22,943 nt of DNA from NCBI GenBank assembly GCA_900317795.1, contig ONIF01000028.1, positions 1 to 22,943 of the forward strand, read 5' to 3'. The stretch is from an uncultured Eubacteriales bacterium (GTDB taxonomy: Bacteria; Bacillota; Clostridia; Oscillospirales; Acutalibacteraceae). The position numbers and the translations under genes were made by a program. The notes below the pieces were generated by a model, which searched no databases, was not told the origin of the DNA, and saw only the letters and a list, made by a program, of their open reading frames with translations. Positions 12,849 through 21,521 of the stretch are shown here, piece after piece. Within the stretch, counting starts at the first letter, position 1; every line of letters starts with the position of its first letter.

Positions 12849-15455
12849 ATGGAAAAAAGAGTTTTTCGTAAGATACTTGCAATAGCTCTTGCGTCGGCAA
12901 TGCTTGCAGGAACGGGAATGACAACGGCAGGCTCATTGGCAGGAACAGGCATTTCCGTAAATGCTGCGGAAGTTTTCATGTCGGAGAGCGGTAAATGCGG
13001 TGAAAATGTCGTTTATACTCTTGACAGCGAGGGTACATTGACGATAAGCGGTTACGGGGCTATGTATGATTACCCATGTGAGCCGGAAGATGAACTTATA
13101 CCCGATGCGTTCAATGGTTCGGAATATTTGATTTTGGACAACCCAAATGAAGATCCGCCAATTATATATGAGGATAACAATGTTCTTTATTACTATGATA
13201 ATCCATTTTACAATAATGAAAATATCAAGAAAGTTATGATAGAAGACGGTGTTAATTATATCGGTATAGGGGCTTTCAGAAACTGCAAAAACATGATAAG
13301 TATAACTATTGCAGATACAATTGAGGCAATAGGCAGTGAGGCTTTTGTCGGTTGTGAAAGTTTGGCAGATGTCAGATTTCCGTCAACGCTGGAAAAGATT
13401 GACGATTATACATTTTGGCTTTGTGCAGGCTTGAAAGAAATAAATATTCCCGAAAGTGTAGTGTATATAAGTCCTTCGGCTTTTTGGGAATGTGCGGATT
13501 TTACAATATATGGTGAAGAAAACAGTTATGCACAATCTTATGCGGAAGAAAATGATATACCGTTTGTTTCAAACAGCAGGGCTTTGGAAAATAATTCCGA
13601 AATTTCGGAAAATGAGATATTCTTTGGACAGACGGTCACAGTTAATGCAAAAGCTGACGGTGGTAAGGGAAATTATACCTATGCCGTTCTGTATAAGAAA
13701 AAGAGTGATACAAAATGGACAGTAAAGCAGGATTATGCCGTAAATGATACTGTATCGATAAAACCTGCAAAGGCTACGGACTATGATATTTGTGTCAAGG
13801 TAAAAGACCAAAAGGGCAGTATAGTTAAAAAGTTCTTTACGGTAAAGGTAAATGAACCCGACACACTCGAAAATAATTCGTCTGTCAATTTTGGAACGAT
13901 AGGCGTAAAGAAGTATCTTAAAATCTATGGTTCGGCAAGCGGTGGAATCGGAGATTATACTTATGCATATCTTTACAAAAAACAGGCTGATACAAAATGG
14001 AGTGTCAAAAAGAATTACAGCGATACGCAGGAAGTGACATTAGCCCCTCAGACTGTTACAACGTATAATATATGCGTGAAAGTAAAAGACGGTACGGGTA
14101 CGATAGTAAAGAAATTTATTGATGTAAAGGTAAATCCCGAATTGGCAAGCAAGTCAAAGGTGAGTTCAAAGAGTATTACAAAAGGTCAGAAAGTGACAAT
14201 GACGGGTGCGGCATCAGGCGGCAGCGGCAGTTATACGTATGCATACCTTTACAGGAGAGATAACGGTGCATGGAGTGTTTACAAGAATTACAGCACGGCT
14301 AATTCCGTAGTTATCACACCTGCATTTTCGGGAACTTATGAAATATGCATTAAGGCAAAAGACAGCTATGGAACGATTGTAAAGAGTTATTTCACGGTAA
14401 ACGTCAAAGAACTGCTGAATAAATCGACACTCGGCAAGACTGAGGCAAAGACGGGGGAAACTGTCAAGATAAACGGTTCTGCAAGCGGTGGAAACGGCAG
14501 TTACAGTTATGCCTATTATTTGCAGGAACCTGCTTCTTCAAGCTGGAAAACGCTCAAGGATTTCAGTGCAACAAAGGCTGTGGAGTTTAAAGTTGATAAG
14601 ATAGGCAAGTATAATATATGTGTGAAAGTAAAGGATATTACGGGAATAGTTGCAAAGAAATATCTTGAATTGGAAGTTTTTGACGGCACTAATGTTGCAG
14701 CGGAAATAACTGCAAGAATTATAAATAATAGTATGAGTTCTGTTGATAAGATAAAAGCCATACATGACTGGCTTGTGAATAATACGGAGTATGATACAGA
14801 GGGCTATGCAAGCGGAAATATTTCCTCCGATTCATACACGGCAGAGGGACTTTTCAAGACAGGCAGGGCTGTTTGTGACGGCTATGCAAAGGCATTTCAG
14901 CAGATGGCTGAAAGTGCAGGCTTTGAAGTCATCAAAGTAAACGGAATAGGTGTGAACTCATCGGGAACTACCGAAACACACGCATGGAATCAGGTCAAGG
15001 TTGACGGAAAATGGTATAATATAGATGTCACCTGGGACGACCCCGTTACAAACGGAGAGATAGGGTTTGACAATCTCAGATATAAATATTTTCTTGTTCC
15101 CGACAGTGTTATTGCAAATGACCATATAGCCGATTCGGGACAGCAGCTCAACAAATGCACAACAGCACAGCCTATGAATCAAATCATAAATAATGTTATC
15201 GAAGAAGATATTGAAAACCATGATAATTATTTCTATTGTACAAGCTATAAAGAGCTTTCTTCAACGGCAAATTCCATTGCGGGAGAGCATCAAAAAGAAT
15301 TTACTGTTATCTATAAGACAGCCAATATGCCCGATGTGCAGAAAGTAATGAATACCGTACTTTATGCACATGATGATATTATGTCATTGAATATAGAATA
15401 TATGGACTGGAAATTTGACGGATATACGCAGATGACGTTTTATCTTGTATTCTGA
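12849..15455 (+). CDS. Secreted leucine-rich-repeat and transglutaminase-like domain protein
   Basis: This 868-residue exported protein has a signal peptide (1 to about 40, ending VNAA). A BspA-type start (GKCGENVVYTLDSEGTLTIS) and LRR_5 repeats follow at about 45-235. Four repeats of about 90 residues then run at 246-336, 340-429, 431-520 and 521-611, each with a YxYAYLYKK-like strand and ending near YxICVKVKDxxGTIVKK, similar to Y_Y_Y or Ig-like folds. The transglutaminase/protease-like domain (about 620-735) keeps its triad: Cys676 in VCDGYA, His711 in THAWNQV and Asp726 in DVTWDD. The last 130 residues match nothing I recognise. ATG 12849 is chosen over an in-frame TTG at 12834; the ribosome site GGGGGTT is weak. 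No LPXTG or anchor is seen, so it may be released. It could crosslink or cleave proteins; the substrate is unknown. Confidence 0.88.
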   Translation: MEKRVFRKILAIALASAMLAGTGMTTAGSLAGTGISVNAAEVFMSESGKCGENVVYTLDSEGTLTISGYGAMYDYPCEPEDELIPDAFNGSEYLILDNPNEDPPIIYEDNNVLYYYDNPFYNNENIKKVMIEDGVNYIGIGAFRNCKNMISITIADTIEAIGSEAFVGCESLADVRFPSTLEKIDDYTFWLCAGLKEINIPESVVYISPSAFWECADFTIYGEENSYAQSYAEENDIPFVSNSRALENNSEISENEIFFGQTVTVNAKADGGKGNYTYAVLYKKKSDTKWTVKQDYAVNDTVSIKPAKATDYDICVKVKDQKGSIVKKFFTVKVNEPDTLENNSSVNFGTIGVKKYLKIYGSASGGIGDYTYAYLYKKQADTKWSVKKNYSDTQEVTLAPQTVTTYNICVKVKDGTGTIVKKFIDVKVNPELASKSKVSSKSITKGQKVTMTGAASGGSGSYTYAYLYRRDNGAWSVYKNYSTANSVVITPAFSGTYEICIKAKDSYGTIVKSYFTVNVKELLNKSTLGKTEAKTGETVKINGSASGGNGSYSYAYYLQEPASSSWKTLKDFSATKAVEFKVDKIGKYNICVKVKDITGIVAKKYLELEVFDGTNVAAEITARIINNSMSSVDKIKAIHDWLVNNTEYDTEGYASGNISSDSYTAEGLFKTGRAVCDGYAKAFQQMAESAGFEVIKVNGIGVNSSGTTETHAWNQVKVDGKWYNIDVTWDDPVTNGEIGFDNLRYKYFLVPDSVIANDHIADSGQQLNKCTTAQPMNQIINNVIEEDIENHDNYFYCTSYKELSSTANSIAGEHQKEFTVIYKTANMPDVQKVMNTVLYAHDDIMSLNIEYMDWKFDGYTQMTFYLVF
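13584..14681 (+). repeat. Four tandem ~90-residue domain repeats
   Basis: Inside the LRR/transglutaminase protein, four diverged copies of a strand-rich domain follow one another every 270-280 bases. Shared features are an opening (E/L)xNxS/xKS, GSASGGxGxYTYAYLY, and a closing YxICVKVKDxxG. The second and first copies are most alike (both open LENNS). The similarity is clear in protein but weak in DNA, so the duplication is old. Confidence 0.8.
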
Positions 15456-15474
15456 CCTCCATGTAATATAGAAG

Positions 15475-15512
15475 TCACCGTGAGCGGACAGAAACGTTCA
15501 CGGTGATTTTTT
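15475..15512 (+). terminator. Terminator of the LRR/transglutaminase gene
   Basis: TCACCGTGAGCG (15475-15486) pairs with CGTTCACGGTGA (15495-15506), with one G-T pair, around GACAGAAA. Six T follow. It starts 19 bases after the stop codon. Confidence 0.92.
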
Positions 15513-15637
15513 GGGGTATTAGAAAATTAAAACAATAATTTTGCACAAAATTGTCGCCCGATTGTATATTTATGGCTGTTTAGGGAAAAATAAGGAAAAA
15601 TTTTAATGATAATTCATAAAAAGTGTTATAAAAAGAC

Positions 15638-15666
15638 TTGAAATTTATCCAAATTTAATGTATGAT
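15638..15666 (+). promoter_or_regulatory. Sigma-A promoter of the glycogen operon
   Basis: TTGAAA (15638-15643) and TATGAT (15661-15666) are separated by 17 bases, with a leader of about 38 bases to glgB. No other good promoter is seen before glgC, glgD or glgA, so this one probably drives the whole operon. The inverted repeat TTTTG-CA-CAAAA lies about 90 bases upstream of the -35 box. Confidence 0.78.
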
Positions 15667-15710
15667 ATAGATATATAAATAGAAGTTTTAGTATAAAGGA
15701 GTTGTGAGTT

Positions 15711-17792
15711 ATGCAGCTTGGCAATAATGAGTTCAATGAGCGTTCAGACATCGACCTGTTCCACAGCGGTGAACATTACCATGCATATAATTACATGGGT
15801 GCACATAAGGAACATCGTGACGGTGTGGATGGAGTTATGTTCAGAACATGGGCACCTCATGCAAAAAGTGTTTCCATTGTGGGCACTTTCAACAACTGGG
15901 ACAGAAATGCCCACCCTATGAACTGGACTTCCGACGGAGGTATATGGGAATGCTTTATTGCCGATATAGTCGGTGATTACTCCATATACAAGTACAGCAT
16001 AGAAACCTATGAGGGCTACACTATGCTTAAATCGGATCCGTATGCTTTCCACTACGAAACCCGTCCGAATAATTCATCTGTATTTGTTGATATAAACGGC
16101 TACGAGTGGCATGATGAGGAATGGCAGAAGGAAAAAGCAAAACATGAATCCTACAGCAGTCCTATGAATATCTATGAACTTCATGCAGGTTCATGGAAAA
16201 AGTATGCCGACGGAAATTATTTCTCTTACGGCAAGCTTGCCGATGAGTTAATTCCCTATGTAAAGGACATGGGCTATACTCATATAGAATTCATGCCCCT
16301 TACAGAATATCCGTTTGACGCATCATGGGGTTATCAGGTAACGGGATATTTTGCCATTACTTCAAGATACGGCAGTCCGTTTGATTTTATGAATTTTGTT
16401 GACAGATGTCATCAAGAGGGCATTTCTGTCATAATGGACTGGGTGCCTGCACACTTTCCGAGAGATGCACACGGTCTGGCAAGATTTGACGGCACACCGT
16501 GCTATGAATATGCCGACTGGCGTAAGGGCGAACACAAGGACTGGGGAACACTTGTATTTGACTACGGCAGAAATGAAGTAGTAAGTTTCCTTGTATCGAG
16601 TGCAATATTTTGGATGGACTACTATCACATAGACGGACTGAGAGTAGATGCGGTTGCATCTATGCTGTATCTGGATTACAGCAGACGTGACGGTGAATGG
16701 GTAGCCAATAAATTTGGCGGAAAAGACAATCTTGAAGCGGTTGCATTTTTACATAAGCTTAACGAGGCTGCTTTCAGATATTTCCCGAATACCCTTATGA
16801 TAGCAGAGGAATCTACGGCATGGGCAAATGTTTCCAAACCTACATATATGGGCGGTCTTGGATTTAACTATAAATGGAACATGGGCTGGATGAATGATAT
16901 GCTTCATTATATCTCTCTTGACCCGCTTTACAGACCATTTAACCATGACAATCTTACTTTCTCATTCTTCTATGCATTTTCCGAAAACTTTATTCTGCCT
17001 ATATCACATGACGAAGTTGTTTACGGAAAAGCGTCACTTATCAATAAAATGCCCGGCAACTATGAAATGAAGTTCAAGGGCGTGAAAACATTCGTTGCTT
17101 ATATGATGGCACACCCCGGAAAGAAATTGACTTTCATGGGTACGGAGTTCGGTCAGTTCAAAGAGTGGGACTACTCTATGGAACTTGACTGGATGCTTTT
17201 GGAATACCCTGCACATATCGACTTGAAGAACTTCTTTAAGGCTATCAACCATTTCTATCTTGAAAACAGTCCCCTTTGGGAAGTTGATTATTCTTGGGAG
17301 GGCTTTAACTGGATTTCCAATGATGACTATACTCAGAGTGTCATTTCTTTCAGAAGAATTGATAAAAAGGGCAATGAATTGATAGCAGTTTGCAACTTCC
17401 AGCCCATGCTTCGTGAAAACTATCGCATAGGCGTACCGTTTGCAGGCACTTACAGCGAAGTATTCAATACAGAGTGGACAGAATTCGGTGGTGCGGGAAT
17501 TTCCAACGGCACGGATATCAAAACCGAAGATGAACCCATGCACGGACATGAACAGTCAATCGTTCTTACATTGCCGCCAATGTCTGTCATGTACTTCAAA
17601 TGCACACGCAAAAAGCCCAAGAGAAAGCCCAGAAAAAAGGCTGCCGAGGGTGAAACCGCTGTAAAGAAAACTTCAAAGAAGAAATCTTCCAAAAAGGCTG
17701 AAACAGCAGAAGCCGCTGCAGAAGAAGTAAACACAGAGGAAAAGCCAAAGAAAAGAACAAGAAAAAAGAAAACCGAAACACCCGAACAGTAA
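15711..17792 (+). CDS. glgB: 1,4-alpha-glucan (glycogen) branching enzyme with Lys-rich tail
   Basis: This 693-residue cytosolic GH13 enzyme cuts alpha-1,4 glucan and reattaches the piece through alpha-1,6 links. A CBM48-like domain (about 25-115) holds FRTWAPHAKSVSIVGTFNNW. The catalytic barrel has the nucleophile Asp313 in GLRVDAVASM, the acid/base Glu366 in IAEESTAW and Asp434 in ISHDE. The spacing of these three (53 and 68 residues) matches that of E. coli GlgB. The enzyme proper ends near PPMSVMYFK at residue 630. It is followed by a 63-residue tail with 24 Lys or Arg, unlike standard GlgB proteins. AAAGGAG precedes the ATG. It is the first gene of glgB-glgC-glgD-glgA. Confidence 0.97.
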   Translation: MQLGNNEFNERSDIDLFHSGEHYHAYNYMGAHKEHRDGVDGVMFRTWAPHAKSVSIVGTFNNWDRNAHPMNWTSDGGIWECFIADIVGDYSIYKYSIETYEGYTMLKSDPYAFHYETRPNNSSVFVDINGYEWHDEEWQKEKAKHESYSSPMNIYELHAGSWKKYADGNYFSYGKLADELIPYVKDMGYTHIEFMPLTEYPFDASWGYQVTGYFAITSRYGSPFDFMNFVDRCHQEGISVIMDWVPAHFPRDAHGLARFDGTPCYEYADWRKGEHKDWGTLVFDYGRNEVVSFLVSSAIFWMDYYHIDGLRVDAVASMLYLDYSRRDGEWVANKFGGKDNLEAVAFLHKLNEAAFRYFPNTLMIAEESTAWANVSKPTYMGGLGFNYKWNMGWMNDMLHYISLDPLYRPFNHDNLTFSFFYAFSENFILPISHDEVVYGKASLINKMPGNYEMKFKGVKTFVAYMMAHPGKKLTFMGTEFGQFKEWDYSMELDWMLLEYPAHIDLKNFFKAINHFYLENSPLWEVDYSWEGFNWISNDDYTQSVISFRRIDKKGNELIAVCNFQPMLRENYRIGVPFAGTYSEVFNTEWTEFGGAGISNGTDIKTEDEPMHGHEQSIVLTLPPMSVMYFKCTRKKPKRKPRKKAAEGETAVKKTSKKKSSKKAETAEAAAEEVNTEEKPKKRTRKKKTETPEQ
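17601..17789 (+). other. Histone-like Lys/Ala-rich C-terminal tail of GlgB
   Basis: Residues 631-693 of GlgB are low complexity, with 19 Lys, 5 Arg and many Ala, Glu, Pro and Thr. KKPKRKPRKK, KKTSKKKSSKK and KKRTRKKK blocks are joined by Ala/Glu spacers, much like histone H1 tails. It lies after the last recognisable strand of the GH13 C-terminal domain and is in frame with no slip. It is probably disordered and could bind acidic partners, nucleic acid or the granule surface; this is inference. Confidence 0.85.
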
Positions 17793-17856
17793 ACAACAGC
17801 AATTAGATTTGCTGTGAAAATAAATAAATTGGTATTTATTGAAGGAGGACAATAGT

Positions 17857-19071
17857 ATGTATCCAAAGCAGGAAGTAGTAGCCATGCTGCTTGCCGGAGG
17901 TCAGGGCAGCAGACTTGGTGTACTTACTCAGAAACTCGCAAAACCTGCCGTACCGTTTGGCGGCAAATACCGTATAATTGACTTTCCGCTTTCCAACTGC
18001 GTCAATTCCGGCATAGAGGCTGTCGGTGTTCTGACACAGTATCAGCCACTTGTACTCAATGAGTATATAGGCAGCGGTCAGCCATGGGACCTTGACGGAA
18101 TGAAAAGCGGTGTAAGTGTGCTTTCACCTTATCAGCAGATAAAAGGCACGGACTGGTATAAAGGTACTGCAAACGCTATCTATCAGAACATCAATTATAT
18201 CGACAGATATAACCCCGATTATGTGGTAATTCTCTCGGGCGACCATATTTATAAAATGGACTATTCAAAAATGATAGCTTTCCACAAAGAGAACAATGCA
18301 GACTGCACGATTGCGGTTATCGATGTACCTCTTGAGGAGGCTTCAAGATTTGGTATCATGAATACAAATCCCGACGGCTCTATATATGAGTTTGAGGAGA
18401 AGCCGAAACACCCCAAAAGCACAAATGCATCAATGGGTATCTATGTATTCAGCTGGGATAAACTCCGTAAATATCTTATCGAAGATGAAAATGAAGAAGG
18501 CTCTGAGCATGACTTTGGTAAAAACGTACTGCCAAGAATGCTGGAAGACGGTCAGAGAATGTTTGCCTATCAGTTCGAGGGCTATTGGAAAGACGTTGGT
18601 ACAATAGACAGCCTTTGGGAAGCAAATATGGATTTGCTTGATCCGAATGTACCGCTTGACCTCGTTGATGAAAGCTGGAAAATTTATTCAAGAAATCCCG
18701 TTGTACCTCCGCAGTATATCGCAGAAACGGCTAAAATACAAAATTCGCTTATCGGTGACGGCTGTGATATAGCAGGTGAATTGGAATTTTCAATCCTTTT
18801 CTCCAATGTAGTTGTAAAGCCGGGTGCGGTTATAGAATCGTCTATTATAATGCCGGGCTGTGTCATTGAGGAAGGTGCGGTAGTAAGATTTGCAATCGTT
18901 TCGGAAAATACCGTGATAGGCAAAAATGCCGTTGTCGGTGCAAGACCCGAAGATATTGAAAACAAAGATGAATGGGGTATCGCTGTTGTAGGTGATAATC
19001 TCAAAATAGGTGCAGGGGCAAAAGTTGCTCCCAAAGCTATGATAGCAGAAGATATAGAGGAGGTTGAATAA
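17857..19071 (+). CDS. glgC: Glucose-1-phosphate adenylyltransferase, catalytic subunit
   Basis: This 404-residue enzyme makes ADP-glucose from ATP and glucose-1-phosphate, the first committed step of glycogen synthesis. The nucleotide-binding signature MLLAGGQGSRL is at residues 10-20, with KPAVPFGGKYRIIDFPLSNC after it. Asp129 in LSGDHIYKMDY corresponds to the catalytic Asp142 of E. coli. A left-handed beta-helix with Ile/Val hexad repeats (about 290-395) ends the protein. ATG 17857 is chosen because AAGGAGG (17842-17848) stands just upstream; the longer frame starts within that site. It is separated from glgB by 64 bases and from glgD by one base. Confidence 0.97.
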   Translation: MYPKQEVVAMLLAGGQGSRLGVLTQKLAKPAVPFGGKYRIIDFPLSNCVNSGIEAVGVLTQYQPLVLNEYIGSGQPWDLDGMKSGVSVLSPYQQIKGTDWYKGTANAIYQNINYIDRYNPDYVVILSGDHIYKMDYSKMIAFHKENNADCTIAVIDVPLEEASRFGIMNTNPDGSIYEFEEKPKHPKSTNASMGIYVFSWDKLRKYLIEDENEEGSEHDFGKNVLPRMLEDGQRMFAYQFEGYWKDVGTIDSLWEANMDLLDPNVPLDLVDESWKIYSRNPVVPPQYIAETAKIQNSLIGDGCDIAGELEFSILFSNVVVKPGAVIESSIIMPGCVIEEGAVVRFAIVSENTVIGKNAVVGARPEDIENKDEWGIAVVGDNLKIGAGAKVAPKAMIAEDIEEVE

Positions 19072-19072
19072 T

Positions 19073-20185
19073 ATGCGTGGCAACAGAATTTTAGGTATCA
19101 TCTTCTCTAATCTCCATGAAAAACTCATCAGCGAGATAACTGAGAAAAGAACAATGGGTGCGGTACCGTTTGGCGGAAGATACCGTTTAATAGACTTTCC
19201 GCTTTCGAACATGGTAAATTCGGGTATCAATAAAGTAGGCGTTCTGACAAAGAGCAATTATCAGTCATTGATGGATCATCTCGGAACAGGTAAAGCATGG
19301 GATTTGTCCAGACAGCGTGACGGTTTGTTTGTACTGCCTCCTTTCATGGATCCGAATGATTATGCAAACAGAGTTTCAACATTCCGTTCGATAATGCCTT
19401 TCCTTGAAAATTCATCTGAGGAATATGTTGTAATATCCGATTGTGACGTAGTATGCAATATAGACTATCAGAAAGTACTTGAAAAGCATATTGAAAATAA
19501 TGCGGATATAACTCTTGTTTACAAGAGAGATACTCTCCCTGCAAAGCTCCATGACCCTATGGTACTTTCCTTTGACGCAAAAAGCAGAGTGACAGATGTT
19601 CTTGTAAGCCCGTCAATTTCGGGAACGTGCAGTTACTACATGAACATGATGATGATAAAGAGAGAACTTTTAATAGAACTTGTCAATAAATGTGTCAGCA
19701 AGAATACAATGAACTTCAAGCGTGACATGATACAGGGCGAGTATAAAAATCTCAATATATACGGCTATGAATTTAAGGGCTTTGCACCTGTCATTACATC
19801 ACCTGCGGAGTACTTCAATGCCAATATGGCATTGATGAACAGCGAAGTTCGTGCAGACCTTTTCAGAGGTGACAGACCTATTTATACAAAAGTAAGAGAT
19901 GATATGCCTGCAAAATACGGTCTTGACTCCAAAGTGACAAATTCTCTTATCGGCAGTGGCTGTATCATTGACGGTGAAGTTGAAAACTGCATACTCTTCA
20001 AAGGCGTTTATATCGGCAAGGGTACAAAAGTTTCCAACTGCGTCATCATGCAGGATACAAAGATAGGTGCAAATTCCAGTCTGAGTTATGTTATCGTTGA
20101 CAAAGATGTAACTGTCCGTGATGAAAAAGTCCTTGCAGGACAGCCCTCATACCCCGTTTATATCAGCAAATTAAGCGTTGTTTAA
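19073..20185 (+). CDS. glgD: GlgD, non-catalytic paralogue of glucose-1-phosphate adenylyltransferase
   Basis: This 370-residue protein is a clear paralogue of GlgC: it shares AVPFGGRYRLIDFPLSNMVNSGI and a C-terminal beta-helix of hexad repeats. The ATP-binding loop GGxGxRL is lost (IIFSNLHEKLISEITEKR instead), and the catalytic region reads VISDCDVVCNIDY instead of LSGDHIYKMDY. In Bacillus and related bacteria GlgD pairs with GlgC in a mixed tetramer and raises its activity; I infer the same here. The ATG lies one base after the glgC stop, with GAGGAGG inside the end of glgC, so translation is coupled and the two products are probably made in similar amounts. A heptamer array starts at its stop. 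Confidence 0.93.
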   Translation: MRGNRILGIIFSNLHEKLISEITEKRTMGAVPFGGRYRLIDFPLSNMVNSGINKVGVLTKSNYQSLMDHLGTGKAWDLSRQRDGLFVLPPFMDPNDYANRVSTFRSIMPFLENSSEEYVVISDCDVVCNIDYQKVLEKHIENNADITLVYKRDTLPAKLHDPMVLSFDAKSRVTDVLVSPSISGTCSYYMNMMMIKRELLIELVNKCVSKNTMNFKRDMIQGEYKNLNIYGYEFKGFAPVITSPAEYFNANMALMNSEVRADLFRGDRPIYTKVRDDMPAKYGLDSKVTNSLIGSGCIIDGEVENCILFKGVYIGKGTKVSNCVIMQDTKIGANSSLSYVIVDKDVTVRDEKVLAGQPSYPVYISKLSVV

Positions 20186-20220
20186 TTCATAATTCAAAAT
20201 TCATAATGCATTGTGAATTA
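20186..20220 (+). repeat. Heptamer array E (TTCATAA family), starting at the glgD stop
   Basis: Immediately after the TAA stop of glgD (20183-20185) come 7-bp units TTCATAA, TTCAAAA, TTCATAA, TGCATTG and TGAATTA. The sequence differs from arrays A-C, but the 7-base period and the position at the stop codon are the same. It fills most of the gap to glgA. Confidence 0.82.
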
Positions 20221-20237
20221 AAAAGGGAGGTGTGTAG

Positions 20238-21521
20238 ATGAAGTGTTTGTTTGTGACAAGTGAGGCACAGCCGTTTGCAGCGTCGGGCGGTCTTGCAGAT
20301 GTTTCGAGTTCTCTGCCTCACGCATTAAGACAGCGTTTGATAGGCTGTCGAATAGTGATGCCTTTATATGAAGATATACCCGACGAGCTGAAAGAAAGTA
20401 TGCGTTTTCTTACAAGCTTTTCCGTGCCTGTTGCATGGAGGAGGCAGTACTGCGGTATTTTTGAATCACGCTTTGACGGTGTTATCTATTATTTTATAGA
20501 CAATCAATATTATTTCAAGCGTCAGGGAATGTACGGGCATTATGACGATGCGGAGAGATTTGCATTTTTCTCGAGAGCAGTCCTTGAAATGCTGCCTTTT
20601 ATCGACTTCAAGCCCGATATTATCCACTGCAACGACTGGCAGACGGCATTAGTGCCGACTTATTATAATCTTTTCTATTCTCGGTCCGACTGGTACAAGG
20701 GTATCAAGACTGTATTTACGATTCACAATATACAGTATCAGGGAAAATACGGCTCGGAATTATATGACGAAGTGGTGGGCATACCGCCTCAAAGCCGTTC
20801 GATACTTGAGTTTGACGGCTGTATCAATTTTGTAAAGGGTGCTGTCGAAACGTCTAACCGTGTTACTACCGTAAGCCCCAGCTATTCATGGGAAATCCGT
20901 GACCCGTGGTTCTCCAACGGACTTGACTCCATTCTGAATGCAAGAGCATGGAAAATAAGAGGCATTCTCAACGGAATAGATACCGTTTCTTATGACCCTG
21001 CAACAGACCCCGAAATTTATGCGAATTTCTCTGTAAACGACCTTTCGGGCAGGACTGTGAATAAAAGAAAGCTTCAGGAACGTCTGGGACTGGAACAAAA
21101 TATTGAAACTCCGATAATCGCTATGGTGACAAGGCTCGTTTCCCATAAAGGTCTTGACCTTGTGAAAGCAGCACTTGACCAAATAATGACAGAGGAAGAT
21201 ATACAATTTGTCATACTCGGCTCGGGCGACTGGGAATATGAAAGCTTTTTCCGCTCCATGCAGGGAAAATATCCCGGCAGGATAAGTGCTTGTCATGGAT
21301 TTATCCCCGAACTGTCAAGAAAAATATATGCAGGTGCAGATATGTTCCTTATGCCCTCAAAGGCAGAACCCTGCGGACTTTCTCAAATGATTGCTTTAAG
21401 ATACGGTGCAATTCCGATTGTCAGAGAAGTAGGCGGACTGCGTGACTCTATTCGGGACAGCGGCACGGGTGAGGGCAACGGCTTTACTTTCAAAAATTAT
21501 GATGCCATGGATATGATATGA
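20238..21521 (+). CDS. glgA: Glycogen synthase, main part, cut short by a frameshift
   Basis: This 427-residue frame holds most of a GT5 ADP-glucose-dependent glycogen synthase, which lengthens alpha-1,4 glucan. The N-terminal domain has SEAQPFAASGGLADV; Ala15 stands where E. coli GlgA has Lys15 of the KTGGL motif. FTIHNIQYQGKY, VTTVSPSYSWEI, MVTRLVSHKGLDL and the donor-site SKAEPCGLSQM follow (Glu377, same number as in E. coli), then YGAIPIVREVGGLRDSI. The frame ends in TGA at 21519 after MDMI, about 50 residues before the family's usual end. The missing end is intact in another frame (21518-21670). The cause visible in the sequence is a doubled GATAT at 21510-21519; with one copy the gene would read through to give 475 residues. 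GGGAGG precedes the ATG. Confidence 0.93.
   Translation: MKCLFVTSEAQPFAASGGLADVSSSLPHALRQRLIGCRIVMPLYEDIPDELKESMRFLTSFSVPVAWRRQYCGIFESRFDGVIYYFIDNQYYFKRQGMYGHYDDAERFAFFSRAVLEMLPFIDFKPDIIHCNDWQTALVPTYYNLFYSRSDWYKGIKTVFTIHNIQYQGKYGSELYDEVVGIPPQSRSILEFDGCINFVKGAVETSNRVTTVSPSYSWEIRDPWFSNGLDSILNARAWKIRGILNGIDTVSYDPATDPEIYANFSVNDLSGRTVNKRKLQERLGLEQNIETPIIAMVTRLVSHKGLDLVKAALDQIMTEEDIQFVILGSGDWEYESFFRSMQGKYPGRISACHGFIPELSRKIYAGADMFLMPSKAEPCGLSQMIALRYGAIPIVREVGGLRDSIRDSGTGEGNGFTFKNYDAMDMI
21510..21519 (+). repeat. Doubled GATAT that splits glgA
   Basis: GATAT occurs twice in tandem, followed by GATC. The second copy shifts the frame and creates the TGA stop. Removing one copy restores an uninterrupted glgA frame (Asp-Met-Ile-Asn-Cys...). 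The same bases place an ATG (21518-21520) over that TGA as ATGA. Confidence 0.85.
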
